Numbered from the stretch's first letter, positions 15,675 through 23,344 are shown. The stretch: DNA of 29,283 bases from an uncultured Clostridia bacterium (GCA_948585895.1 CAPBNZ010000004.1:22838-52120), one strand, 5' to 3'. Notes: generated by a model from the letters alone, not told the origin. A program made the numbers and translations.

Positions 15675-15836
15675 TCAATAATCAGTTCTATTTAGCATAA
15701 CCTATTTTCCATTGTGAAATGTTTGAGCCTTATCATAAGTTTCTAGTACATTGGATGGAAGTTCATTTCTTATTTCTTCCACTTTAGTTCCTTCATCTTT
15801 ATCAAAGATAAAAAAATTCCTATAACTAATCAAATC
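15675..15836 (-). pseudogene. 3' remnant of a DUF3788-like gene
   Basis: The minus-strand frame reads FFIFDKDEGTKVEEIRNELP, then VLETYDKAQTFHNGK, then TAG, then VMLNRTDY and a final TGA. The H-x-GK-W ending of similar proteins suggests the TAG (15704-15702) replaces a TGG Trp codon by one base change. The 5' part is gone: the open frame starts inside the tRNA-Leu terminator and has only a TTG without a binding site. The family name is from memory and uncertain; that this is a broken gene end is more secure. Confidence 0.35.
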
Positions 15837-15850
15837 TTAGTTATAGGATT
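15810..15850 (-). terminator. Intrinsic terminator of tRNA-Leu
   Basis: On the minus strand, CCTATAACTAA (15847-15837) pairs with TTAGTTATAGG (15829-15819), with a 7-nt loop, followed by AA and seven T (15816-15810). It lies about 40 nt after the tRNA 3' end. Confidence 0.9.
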
Positions 15851-15887
15851 CTGTACATTCATATAAAACACTTAAAATTATATGCAT

Positions 15888-15975
15888 TGGTGCAGATGGC
15901 CGGAATCGAACCGGCACGGTTTATTCAACCGCAGGATTTTAAGTCCTGTGCGTCTACCAGTTCCGCCACATCTGC
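15888..15975 (-). tRNA. tRNA-Leu (anticodon UAA)
   Basis: The minus strand gives an 88-nt tRNA beginning GCAGATGTGGCGGAACTGGT. The acceptor stem pairs GCAGATG with CATCTGC (15898-15892), followed by discriminator A and an encoded CCA (15890-15888). The anticodon loop CTTAAAA carries TAA. The long variable arm and the D-loop GGTAGACGC are typical of class II leucine tRNA, and the T-arm GGTTCGATTCC is intact. Confidence 0.97.
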
Positions 15976-16059
15976 ATATTTTTTCAAATATTTTATATAG
16001 CTCTTAAAATTTGTGTGTTCTTTTGTTTTTACAAATTTCAAATTTTTTTAATGTACTAT

Positions 16060-16118
16060 TATACAAGACTTTTAAGAATTCAAGTTTAAAAAAATTATAA
16101 TTTTCTAGGTCTTGTATA
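16060..16118. repeat. Inverted repeat upstream of tRNA-Leu
   Basis: TATACAAGAC (16060-16069) and GTCTTGTATA (16109-16118) are perfect 10-bp inverted copies about 39 nt apart. They lie between the distal promoter and the tRNA. On the minus strand one arm also holds a TATAAT that could act as a second -10 box, though its -35 is poor. Confidence 0.5.
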
Positions 16119-16177
16119 TTCACCAGCTCAACTACATCTATCCAGAATGTGTACTGGTTTGTTTAACAACAATTGAT

Positions 16178-16206
16178 ATTATAATATGTTGTTATTTTTT
16201 TGTCAA
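16178..16206 (-). promoter_or_regulatory. Consensus promoter upstream of tRNA-Leu
   Basis: Perfect TTGACA (16206-16201), 17-nt spacer and perfect TATAAT (16183-16178) on the minus strand. Transcription would start near 16171, almost 200 nt before the tRNA. The intervening stretch therefore would be transcribed, and may hold another short RNA. Confidence 0.8.
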
Positions 16207-16236
16207 TACATTTTCTTTATTTTTTCAAAATATTTT

Positions 16237-16273
16237 AAAAAAGTCCAGTTGGTATTTCTCAACTGGACTTTTT
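16237..16273 (-). terminator. Intrinsic terminator of carD
   Basis: Arms of about 14 bases (AAAAAGTCCAGTTG and its complement) surround an 8-nt loop. The hairpin starts right after the carD stop codon and runs into T6 on the minus strand. Confidence 0.92.
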
Positions 16274-16274
16274 C

Positions 16275-16838
16275 TTAGTTATTGGTTCCTGTACCATCAA
16301 ATGGTATAAATTTGTTTACAATACTTTCTGGTTGTATTTCATCCGCTCTAAACATCATAAATGATGTGTTTATCTTATTCTCAACCATCTTTTCTACTTC
16401 TTCTTGTGATGCATGCTCTGCTAATACTAATTCGCTCACTAATATTTGTTTTGCATTGTTTAACATTTTCTTTTCTCCAGTTGATAATCCTTTTTCTTTT
16501 TGTTTAAAACTCAAATTTCTTACTACATCAGCCACTTCATAAATGTCTCCACTTTTCATTTTATCCATATTATCTCTGTATCTCTTATTCCAATTTTTAT
16601 CCATTTCTGTCTCGTCTTTTTCTAATATACCAATTACTCTATCTGCCGAACTTTTATCTATAATATTTCTTACCCCTACTGTTTCTGCCTTGGCTGTTGG
16701 TATCATAACCTTTACCTCTCCTGGCATTTTCAATATGTAATAAGATTGTTTCTCTCCTAAAATATCTTTTTCTTCTATTGAATCGATAACCCCTGCTCCA
16801 TGCATTGGGTATACTATTTTGTCTCCTACATTAAACAT
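16275..16838 (-). CDS. CarD family transcriptional regulator
   Basis: This 187-aa protein has an N-terminal CarD/TRCF RNA-polymerase interaction domain (MFNVGDKIVYPMHGAGVIDS, then YYILKMPGEVKVMIPTAKAE) and a helical C-terminal domain (about 75-165) that binds promoter DNA in this family. CarD proteins contact the RNAP beta subunit and stabilise open complexes, affecting rRNA and stress genes. I start at ATG 16838, 9 nt after AAAGGAG; the TTG three codons earlier would touch that site. The C-terminal tail after 165 is not conserved. The gene has its own promoter, a leader with a terminator-like hairpin, and a strong terminator, so it is monocistronic. It could be confused only with the TRCF domain of Mfd, but it is far too short for that. 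Confidence 0.93.
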   Translation of the reverse strand: MFNVGDKIVYPMHGAGVIDSIEEKDILGEKQSYYILKMPGEVKVMIPTAKAETVGVRNIIDKSSADRVIGILEKDETEMDKNWNKRYRDNMDKMKSGDIYEVADVVRNLSFKQKEKGLSTGEKKMLNNAKQILVSELVLAEHASQEEVEKMVENKINTSFMMFRADEIQPESIVNKFIPFDGTGTNN

Positions 16839-16875
16839 GTAAGTCAACTCCTTTCAGTGCTTTACTATATTCGGC

Positions 16876-16926
16876 AAAAAAAGATAATAAAGTTATGTCA
16901 ATATAATAACATTTAATAACTTTATT
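16876..16926 (-). promoter_or_regulatory. Terminator-like hairpin in the carD leader
   Basis: AATAAAGTTAT (16926-16916) pairs with ATAACTTTATT (16896-16886) across a 19-nt loop, followed by ATC and seven-base T run (16882-16876). It sits between the carD promoter and start codon, so some transcripts may end here. AT-only stems are weak, hence moderate confidence. Confidence 0.45.
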
Positions 16927-16945
16927 GGATTTTTCAACCATATTT

Positions 16946-16974
16946 ATTATACAACAAAAAATGGCAAAAGTCAA
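16946..16974 (-). promoter_or_regulatory. Promoter of carD
   Basis: TTGACT (16974-16969), 17 nt, TATAAT (16951-16946) on the minus strand. The leader is about 100 nt and contains the terminator-like hairpin. Confidence 0.8.
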
Positions 16975-17031
16975 AGCCCTTACCATTCATTTTTTATGTA
17001 CATTTGGGTTCTATCCCTTTATTCTCTAAGT

Positions 17032-17067
17032 AAAAAATTTTTTCAACTTTTTTATTTACTAGTTGAA
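17032..17067 (-). terminator. Probable terminator of dut
   Basis: TTCAACT (17067-17061) and AGTTGAA (17048-17042) can pair across the dut stop codon, followed by AAAA and six T on the minus strand. The short stem and overlap with coding sequence make it less certain. Confidence 0.45.
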
Positions 17068-17513
17068 CCAAATCCTCCTACTCTTTCTCCTTGTGCATTA
17101 TCATCATCTGTTATTAGATATTTCTGGAACATAGCTTGTCCTATGGCTTCTCCTTTTTGGATGGTAATATCTTCTTCTTTTATATTATAAAAGGCAAACA
17201 TAAAATGTCCATCATTATCTGGATTTTCATAATAGTCTTTGTCAATTACCCCTACACTATTTGCCATAATTAATCCTTTTTTCTTTGGATTAGAACTTCT
17301 ATTATATAATAACATAACTTCGTCTTCTTGCATATAGGCCTTTAATCCTGTCTTTACTAGTGTTGGATTCATTCCCTTTTTAAAACTTGGTATGATTACC
17401 TCTTCTGCTGCTTCTATATCATAACCTGCTGAATATTTTGTTTTTCTGACTGGTAAATTAATCCCTTTATCTTCAAATCCTTTTGCTATTTCAAATCCTC
17501 TTACTTTTTTCAT
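17052..17513 (-). CDS. dut: dUTP diphosphatase (trimeric dUTPase)
   Basis: This 153-aa enzyme hydrolyses dUTP to dUMP and pyrophosphate, keeping uracil out of DNA and feeding thymidylate synthesis. I start at ATG 17513, with AGGAGG upstream; eight upstream residues are unlikely to be translated. The five motifs of the trimeric family are present: AGYDIEAAE (motif 1), YNRSSNPKK (motif 2), ANSVGVIDKDYYENP (motif 3, with the catalytic Asp), KGEAIGQAMF (motif 4), and ERVGGFGST (motif 5, which closes on the nucleotide) near the C-terminus. There is a slightly long segment between motifs 3 and 4, as in many Clostridia and phage forms. A TTGACA at 17577-17572 may be its -35 box, but no good -10 follows. 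Confidence 0.95.
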   Translation of the reverse strand: MKKVRGFEIAKGFEDKGINLPVRKTKYSAGYDIEAAEEVIIPSFKKGMNPTLVKTGLKAYMQEDEVMLLYNRSSNPKKKGLIMANSVGVIDKDYYENPDNDGHFMFAFYNIKEEDITIQKGEAIGQAMFQKYLITDDDNAQGERVGGFGSTSK

Positions 17514-17580
17514 TTTTTCCTCCTTGTTGTATTCCATAAATTTTTATTATTTTTTCATAAAACATTTTAATTGTCAATAC

Positions 17581-17610
17581 GTAACATTTATTTTTTCGAC
17601 AAAATATAAT
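17581..17610 (+). promoter_or_regulatory. Promoter of feoAB
   Basis: TATAAT at 17605-17610 with a partial -35 box GTAACA at 17581-17586 (18-nt spacer). The expected start near 17617 coincides with the first base of the leader stem described below. No clear Fur box (GATAATGATTATC type) is seen. Confidence 0.5.
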
Positions 17611-17615
17611 ATAGT

Positions 17616-17712
17616 AATGTTTCTGTTCACACTTGTTCTTTTCTTATAGAAGTTTACGGTAAAAAATAATAAATACACCTTAATTTAATAGCACAAGATA
17701 ACAGAAACACAT
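17616..17712 (+). promoter_or_regulatory. Folded 5' leader of feoAB
   Basis: The two ends of the leader pair: TGTTTCTGTT (17618-17627) with AACAGAAACA (17700-17709). A second possible pairing is CTTGT near 17632 with ACAAG at 17694-17698, and an inner TTCT-TAT-AGAA stem lies near 17642-17652. The loop region includes TTTACGGTA. The stem begins at the expected transcript start and ends 16 nt before the GGGAGG site. Such closed leaders are typical of cis-regulatory RNAs, but I cannot match it to a known class. Confidence 0.4.
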
Positions 17713-17741
17713 TAACTGCTATTATGGGAGGCTCAAAATAT

Positions 17742-17978
17742 ATGAAATCAGAAGTAAAAACATTGAATGACTTACCTTTAAATACCAAAGGTTATATCAA
17801 AAACTTAGATTGTAGTGGAACTATTAGGAGGAGATTGTTAGATTTAGGATTTGTAGAAGGTGCTTGTATTACCCCTGTCCTAATTAGTCCTTCACAAGAC
17901 CCTCGTGCCTTTTCAATTCGTGGTACTTTAATTGCTGTTCGAAAAGAAGATGCTAATTTCATAAATATTAATTTTTAA
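17742..17978 (+). CDS. feoA: Ferrous iron transport protein A
   Basis: This 78-aa SH3-like protein is the small cytoplasmic partner of FeoB in Fe(II) uptake. The typical pattern is present: TLNDLPLNTKGYIKNLDCSG, then RRRLLDLGFVEGACITPVLI, and a C-terminal FSIRGTLIAVRKEDANFI, matching the family 'R-L-DLG-G' and 'G--IALR--DA--I' signatures. I start at ATG 17742 because GGGAGG lies 10 nt upstream; the in-frame ATG at 17724 has none and would sit on that site. feoB follows after 42 nt with its own GGAGG, so the two form an operon. The folded leader suggests control of the whole unit. Confidence 0.95.
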   Translation: MKSEVKTLNDLPLNTKGYIKNLDCSGTIRRRLLDLGFVEGACITPVLISPSQDPRAFSIRGTLIAVRKEDANFININF

Positions 17979-18020
17979 TCATAGTATATAATTATAAAAT
18001 ATGAATTCTGGAGGTTATAT

Positions 18021-20166
18021 ATGGGACTTACAAAATCCTCTACCGGAAGTCATTTATTACTAGATGACTTAGAATCTTTAAAAGATAACTCTGATTATGT
18101 CATTGCTTTAGCAGGGAATCCTAATGTAGGTAAATCTACTATTTTTAACAGTTTAACTGGTATGCACCAACATACTGGAAACTGGCCTGGAAAGACAGTT
18201 AGTAATGCTACTGGTAATTGCATTTATGAAGATACTAATTTTCTTTTTGTTGATATTCCTGGAACTTATTCCATTATGTCAAATTCTGAAGAAGAAGAAA
18301 TTGCTAGAGACTATATTTGTTTTGGGCATCCTGACTGTACCATTATTATAGTTGATGGAACATGCTTAGAACGAAATTTGAATTTAGTTTTCCAAACGAT
18401 GGAAATTACCAATAATCTAGTTGTTTGTGTCAATTTGTTAGACGAAGCAAAAAAGAAAAAAATACATATTGACTTAGACAAATTATCAGAAGAGCTTGGT
18501 GTCCCTGTTGTTGGAACTATTGCTAGAAAAAAGAAGACTTTAGACTTATTAATGGATACCATAAAAAAAGTATGCACTCATGAATGTAAACCAAATCCTA
18601 AGAAGATTTCCTATTCTAAAATAATTGAAGATAATATATCTAAACTTCAAAATGTTTTGGAAAATGATTTTTTACTCTCTTCAGATTTATCTCGTTGGAT
18701 TAGTTTAAAACTAATTGATGACGAAAAAAAAATTTTACATTCAATTGAACAAAATCTAGCTATTAATTTATTAGAAAATAATACGATTCAAAATCTAAAA
18801 AATGCAATACATTCCGAATTGAAAAAAAATGGTATTTCTAAAAATAACTTTAAAGACCACATTGTATCTGATATTATGCACAAATCAGAGGAAATTTGTA
18901 AAAAAGTATGTCTGTTTGAAGATGAAGATTATTCTAGCAGAGACAGAAAGATTGATAAAATATTAACCTCAAAAAAATTTGGTATTCCAATTATGCTTTT
19001 ATTTTTAGGTATTATTTTTTGGCTTACAATTATTGGGGCTAATTATCCTTCTCAAGCTTTATTTAGTATATTTGCTTGGTTACAAGAGAAGCTAATTTTA
19101 GGTGCTAAATTTTTGCATCTTCCAGAATGGCTTTCTTCTATGCTAATTTCAGGAGTTTATCAAACTTTAACCTGGATTGTCTCTGTAATGCTTCCTCCTA
19201 TGGCTATCTTTTTTCCTCTCTTTACAATCTTAGAAGATTTAGGCTATCTTCCTAGAATTGCTTTTAATATGGATGGCTTTTTTAAAAAGTGTTGTTGTAC
19301 TGGTAAACAAATGATTACTATGTGCATGGGATTTGGTTGTAATGCTGCTGGAGTAGTTGGATGTAGAATTATTGATTCTCCTCGTGAAAGATTAATTGCT
19401 ATTTTAACAAATAATTTTGTACCTTGTAATCGGAAGATTTCCTTTTTTAATTGCTATTGCTACAATCTTTATTGCTGGTAATATGCAAGGATTTAGTAAC
19501 TCTATCCTTTCCACCCTTGCTGTTATCTTTGTCATAATATTAGGAATTTTCTTTACTTTAATTATCTCAAAATTATTATCAAAAACTATTTTAAAGGGTG
19601 TTCCCTCTTCCTTTGTACTAGAATTACCACCTTATCGAAAGCCTCAATTCGGAAAAATCCTAATTCGCTCCATCTTCGACCGAACTTTATTTGTATTAGG
19701 AAGGGCTATTTGTGTTGCTGCACCTGCTGGACTTATCATTTGGCTATTTGCTAATATTGGGATTAATAATTCAAGTTTACTTGACTTAATTGCTAATTTC
19801 TTAAATCCTTTTGCTAACTTAATGGGATTAGACGGTTATATTTTAACTGCCTTTATTCTTGGTATTCCAGCAAATGAAATTGTATTACCAATTATTTTAA
19901 TGTGTTATCTTGGTAGTAATTCTTTAATAAATATAGAAGATACTTTTTCCATTAGCCAAATTTTAATCTCACATGGTTGGACGATATTAACAGCTATTAA
20001 TGTTATGTTGTTTACTATTTTGCACTATCCATGTGCTACTACTCTTTTAACAATAAAAAAAGAAACTAGAAGTTGGAAGTGGACTTTTCTTAGTTTTTTA
20101 CTTCCTACCATTTGTGGTATTTTAGTTTGTATGTTTACTAATTTAATTTATCACATAATAATATGA
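18021..20166 (+). CDS. feoB: Ferrous iron transporter B, interrupted by a frameshift
   Basis: FeoB is the membrane Fe(II) transporter with an N-terminal GTPase. The first frame (from ATG 18021, GGAGG upstream) carries G1 GNPNVGKST (32-40), G3 DIPG (78-81) and G4 NLLD (138-141). The GDI helical domain follows, then the first membrane segments (ending ERLIAILTNNFVPCN). There it goes out of frame and stops at 19481. The rest (GRFPFLIAIATIF, Gate motifs and C-terminal membrane helices to 20166) continues in the frame entered by dropping one base, the C at 19431: FVPCN-GRFP is exactly the family sequence. The repaired protein would be about 714 aa, normal for FeoB. Both parts look otherwise intact, so error in the sequence or very recent inactivation is likely. 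Confidence 0.93.
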
Positions 20167-20362
20167 AACAAAAGGGACAGGTCTCTTTTGTTTCATCCTT
20201 TTATTTCTTTTCTCTAAATTTTTTTAACATCTCTTAACTAGATTTATGAAACAAAGGGGACAGATCTTTTTTGTTTCATCCTTTTATTTCTTTTCTCTAA
20301 ACTTTTTTAACATTTCTTAACTAAATTCATGAAACAGAAAAGATCTGTCCCCTTTGTTTCAT
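20163..20362. repeat. Tandem 83-bp repeats plus inverted copy (REP-like)
   Basis: Unit 1 (20163-20245) and unit 2 (20246-20328) are tandem 83-bp copies differing at about 7 positions. Each begins with a 34-nt hairpin with ends ATGAAACAAA/TTTGTTTCAT. A third copy of the hairpin alone (20329-20362) is inverted, with one mismatch to unit 2. The first hairpin overlaps the feoB stop codon and probably serves as its terminator. The GGGGACAGATC core recalls REP-type hairpins mobilised by Y1 transposases. The right end lies 35 nt before the mgtA -10 box. Confidence 0.92.
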
Positions 20363-20397
20363 TTTTCCTATATTTTTGTTTTAATCTTCAAAATTAG

Positions 20398-20406
20398 TGG
20401 TATAAT
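20398..20406 (+). promoter_or_regulatory. Extended -10 promoter of mgtA
   Basis: TGGTATAAT is a full extended -10 element (TG-n-TATAAT); the -35 region is only T-rich. The start should lie near 20413, leaving a leader under 30 nt. This rules out translation from codons further upstream and leaves no room for an M-box riboswitch. Confidence 0.65.
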
Positions 20407-20440
20407 CTTTATATCATACAAAAGAATGGAGATGATTAAA

Positions 20441-23053
20441 TTGACCAATAATACTATAAAAGACGAAGTAAATGTCAGTAAATTATATGGCTTAGAAACC
20501 ACTTTATCAAAAGAAGAATTTATAAAAAAATATCAGGTAAAAGAAGAAGGTCTTTCTTCTAGTGAAGCAGAAGAGAGACTTCGCAACTTAGGTTTAAATG
20601 AAATTAAACAGGCAAGACCCAAAAAATGGTATCACTACTTCTGGGAAAGCTTATTTACTCCTTTTAACTGTATCTTACTAGGTATTGTTGCTATTTTAAT
20701 TTATACTGATATTTATTTACCCCCTACGCCAAGTTTTGCTAACATTATTGTAATTGCTATTTTAGTAACCGCTAGCACTTTATTAGATTTTTTTGAAGAA
20801 TATCGCTCAAATAAAGCAGCAGAGGAATTAAAACAAATGGTAGCTACTACAACAGCAGTTATTCGAGATGGAAAGGAAATTCAGATTCCAATTAGTCATG
20901 TAACACTAGGTGATGTTGTAATGCTTTCAGCTGGTAGTATGATTCCTGCTGATTTAAGGCTAATTGAAGCGAAAGACTTATACGTTGGACAATCTTCTTT
21001 AACAGGAGAATCTGATAGTGTTAAAAAATTAGTTGAAAGTGAATTAACTATTAATCAATTAGATAGTATTGCTGACTTAGATACAATTTGCTTTATGGGA
21101 ACTAATGTAATATCTGGAAGTGCAAAAGGTATCGTTATTAAAACGTCAGATTCTACTTATTTTGGAAAAGTTGCTCATACCTTAACAATGGGAAAACCAA
21201 AAACAGCCTTTCAAAAAGGAATTGAAAGCATCAGCCGATTATTGATACGTTTCATGTTAATTATGATTCCAATTGTCTTTTTGTTAAACGCATGGAAACA
21301 TGATATCATAACTGCTTTCACTTTTGCAGTAGCTATAGCTATTGGCATTACCCCTCTATTATTACCTGTTATCTTATCTTCTAGTTTATCCAAGGGTGCT
21401 GTTAGAATGTCTAAGAAAAAGACAATTGTAAAAAAACTTGATTCAATTCAAAACTTTGGTGCCATGAATATTTTGTGTACAGATAAAACTGGTACTTTAA
21501 CAGAAGATAGAATTGTATTAGAAAAATATTTAGATATTAATGGGGAAGAAGATATTAGAGTTTTAAAACATGCTTTTCTTAACGCTTATTTCCAAACTGG
21601 TTTAAAAGGGAATATTGATGAGGCTGTTATTAAAAGAGGGCTAGAAAATAATATGGGAAAAATTTCAGAAAAATACAAAAAAATAGATGAAATTCCCTTT
21701 GATTTTTCTCGTAGACGTTTATCTGTTGTTGTAAGTGATGGAACGAAAAAACAATTAATTACCAAAGGTGCAGTTGAAGAAATTTTAAATATCTGTACTA
21801 TGGTCGACTACAAAGGAGAGGTCTCTCCTATTACTAAGGAAATGAAAGAAAATATTAGAAAAATTAGCAAAGCTTTAAATGAAGATGGATTACGAGTTGT
21901 TGCTGTGTGCCAAAAAAATGATATTGCTAACACGGAGCATTTTGATGTTTCTAATGAAAAAAACATGGTCTTACTAGGATTTATTGGCTTTTTAGATCCA
22001 CCAAAAGAAAGTGCCAAAGCATCCATTGCTAAATTAAATCGTGCTGGTATTCGAGTTATCGTTTTGACTGGTGATAATGCTGAGGTTACACGATGTATTT
22101 GTAATAAAGTGGATATTAATTCCAAAAATATAGTATTAGGAAGTAAATTAGATAAATTAACAGATGCTGCTGTTTTACGATTATTGCGAAAAACCAATAT
22201 ATTTGCTAAACTTTCTCCTATTCAAAAAGCTAGAATTGTAAGACTTTTAAGAGAATCTGGAAATGTAGTTGGCTATATGGGAGATGGTATTAATGATAGT
22301 CCTTCTCTTACTAATTCTGATGTTGGTATTTCTGTTGATACTGCTGTTGATATTGCTAAAGAAGCCGCTGATATCATTTTATTAGAAAAAGATTTAAATG
22401 TTTTGCTAGATGGGGTAACCGAAGGCCGACGTACCTATGTAAATTTAATGAAATATATTAAATTAGCAACTAGTTTTAACTTTGGAGAAGTTGTTTCTGT
22501 TATTATTGCAAGTGCTTTATTGCCATTTCTACCAGAAACACCCATTCAGTTATTAGTTGAAGGGTTATTATATGATTTTGGACAATTAACTTTACCTTTT
22601 GATCATGTAGATAAAGAATCATTGCAAAATCCTAAGACCTTTTCAATTAAAAGTTTAAAAGACTTCATGTTTTTCATGGGACCACTTAGTTCAGCATTTG
22701 ATATGCTTGTATTTGCTTCTCTTTGGTTTATCTTTCAAGTAAGAGATGTTGCTACCTTTCAAACTATTTGGTTTAGTTATAGTATAACATCAAATTTAAT
22801 TGGAATGCATATCATTCGAACGGCAAAATTACCATTTATACAAAGCAATGCTCATAAGGCTGTTTATATTTCTTCTATTTCCTTAATTATTATTGGAATT
22901 TTAATTCCTTTTACTGGTTTAGGAAACTTAATTGGACTGGTACCAATTGCTGTAAAATACATTTTTATGATTTTTGTCATTACTTTTCTTTACTGTATTG
23001 TAGCTATTTTTGCTAAAAAGATTTATATTAAAAAATATGGTGAATGGATTTAA
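20441..23053 (+). CDS. mgtA: Magnesium-transporting P-type ATPase
   Basis: This roughly 870-aa P3B-type pump brings Mg2+ in at the cost of ATP. The phosphorylation site CTDKTGTLTED has Asp near residue 348, the actuator loop is SSLTGESDSVKKL, and the hinge is MGDGINDSPSL (GDGIND about 614-619). NAYFQTGLKGNIDEAVI in the nucleotide domain is characteristic of MgtA/MgtB. About ten membrane segments are arranged as usual, with six of them C-terminal. The start is most likely TTG 20441, 9 nt after GGAG. ATG 20432 touches that site and ATG 20426 overlaps it, though the latter (875 aa) cannot be excluded. No M-box or mgtL-like leader is present. The gene is in the same direction as feoAB but has its own promoter and terminator. 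Confidence 0.93.
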   Translation: MTNNTIKDEVNVSKLYGLETTLSKEEFIKKYQVKEEGLSSSEAEERLRNLGLNEIKQARPKKWYHYFWESLFTPFNCILLGIVAILIYTDIYLPPTPSFANIIVIAILVTASTLLDFFEEYRSNKAAEELKQMVATTTAVIRDGKEIQIPISHVTLGDVVMLSAGSMIPADLRLIEAKDLYVGQSSLTGESDSVKKLVESELTINQLDSIADLDTICFMGTNVISGSAKGIVIKTSDSTYFGKVAHTLTMGKPKTAFQKGIESISRLLIRFMLIMIPIVFLLNAWKHDIITAFTFAVAIAIGITPLLLPVILSSSLSKGAVRMSKKKTIVKKLDSIQNFGAMNILCTDKTGTLTEDRIVLEKYLDINGEEDIRVLKHAFLNAYFQTGLKGNIDEAVIKRGLENNMGKISEKYKKIDEIPFDFSRRRLSVVVSDGTKKQLITKGAVEEILNICTMVDYKGEVSPITKEMKENIRKISKALNEDGLRVVAVCQKNDIANTEHFDVSNEKNMVLLGFIGFLDPPKESAKASIAKLNRAGIRVIVLTGDNAEVTRCICNKVDINSKNIVLGSKLDKLTDAAVLRLLRKTNIFAKLSPIQKARIVRLLRESGNVVGYMGDGINDSPSLTNSDVGISVDTAVDIAKEAADIILLEKDLNVLLDGVTEGRRTYVNLMKYIKLATSFNFGEVVSVIIASALLPFLPETPIQLLVEGLLYDFGQLTLPFDHVDKESLQNPKTFSIKSLKDFMFFMGPLSSAFDMLVFASLWFIFQVRDVATFQTIWFSYSITSNLIGMHIIRTAKLPFIQSNAHKAVYISSISLIIIGILIPFTGLGNLIGLVPIAVKYIFMIFVITFLYCIVAIFAKKIYIKKYGEWI

Positions 23054-23142
23054 TTTTTAAACTATCACAAGGTCTTAATGCTATTAACCTAAAATACACA
23101 TATTATAAGTCGACAGTATGGCATAAATTTTAAAAAAAAGAG

Positions 23143-23180
23143 AAAGTCCCCTCTATGAAAAGCAAGGGGTCTTTTGTTTT
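23143..23180 (+). terminator. Intrinsic terminator of mgtA
   Basis: AAAGTCCCCT (23143-23152) pairs with AGGGGTCTTT (23165-23174) with one T/T mismatch and a 12-nt loop, followed by TGTTTTT. It lies about 90 nt after the stop codon. Confidence 0.75.
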
Positions 23181-23344
23181 TATTTCTTTTCCTCCATAAG
23201 CAGTTGTTTTCGTTTTGGAAGTGGCAAATCTGAATTCCAAACTAAACGGTTATAGGTTTTTACCATGTATTCCGTTTCACTGTTTGGAGTCTTTAGAATT
23301 TGCCCACACTCTAATTCAACTACTCGACACAACCTTAAAGAGAG
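23180..23344 (-). pseudogene. Possible 3' gene remnant downstream of dnaE
   Basis: The minus-strand frame from 23344 to TAA 23180 (54 codons) reads RVVELECGQILKTPNSETEY, then MVKTYNRLVWNSDLPLPKRK and QLLMEEKK. The composition is much less AT-driven than random DNA of this region. The frame is closed upstream by TGA, and there is no start codon with a binding site. It looks like the tail of a gene whose front is lost. I do not recognise the family. The rest of 23054-23360 holds only the mgtA terminator. Confidence 0.35.

Noticed and set aside
16166..16200. Plus-strand terminator AACAACA/TGTTGTT with T-run
   Set aside because: No plus-strand gene leads into it; the T-run is better explained as the spacer of the minus-strand consensus promoter.
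17581..17741. Fur box before feoA
   Set aside because: No GATAATGATTATC-like 19-mer could be found near the promoter.
20163..20362. CRISPR array from tandem repeats
   Set aside because: The copies are 83 bp with no unique spacers, one is inverted, and there are no cas genes.
20354..20440. M-box or mgtL-type leader for mgtA
   Set aside because: The extended -10 box at 20398 leaves under 30 nt of leader, too short for a riboswitch.
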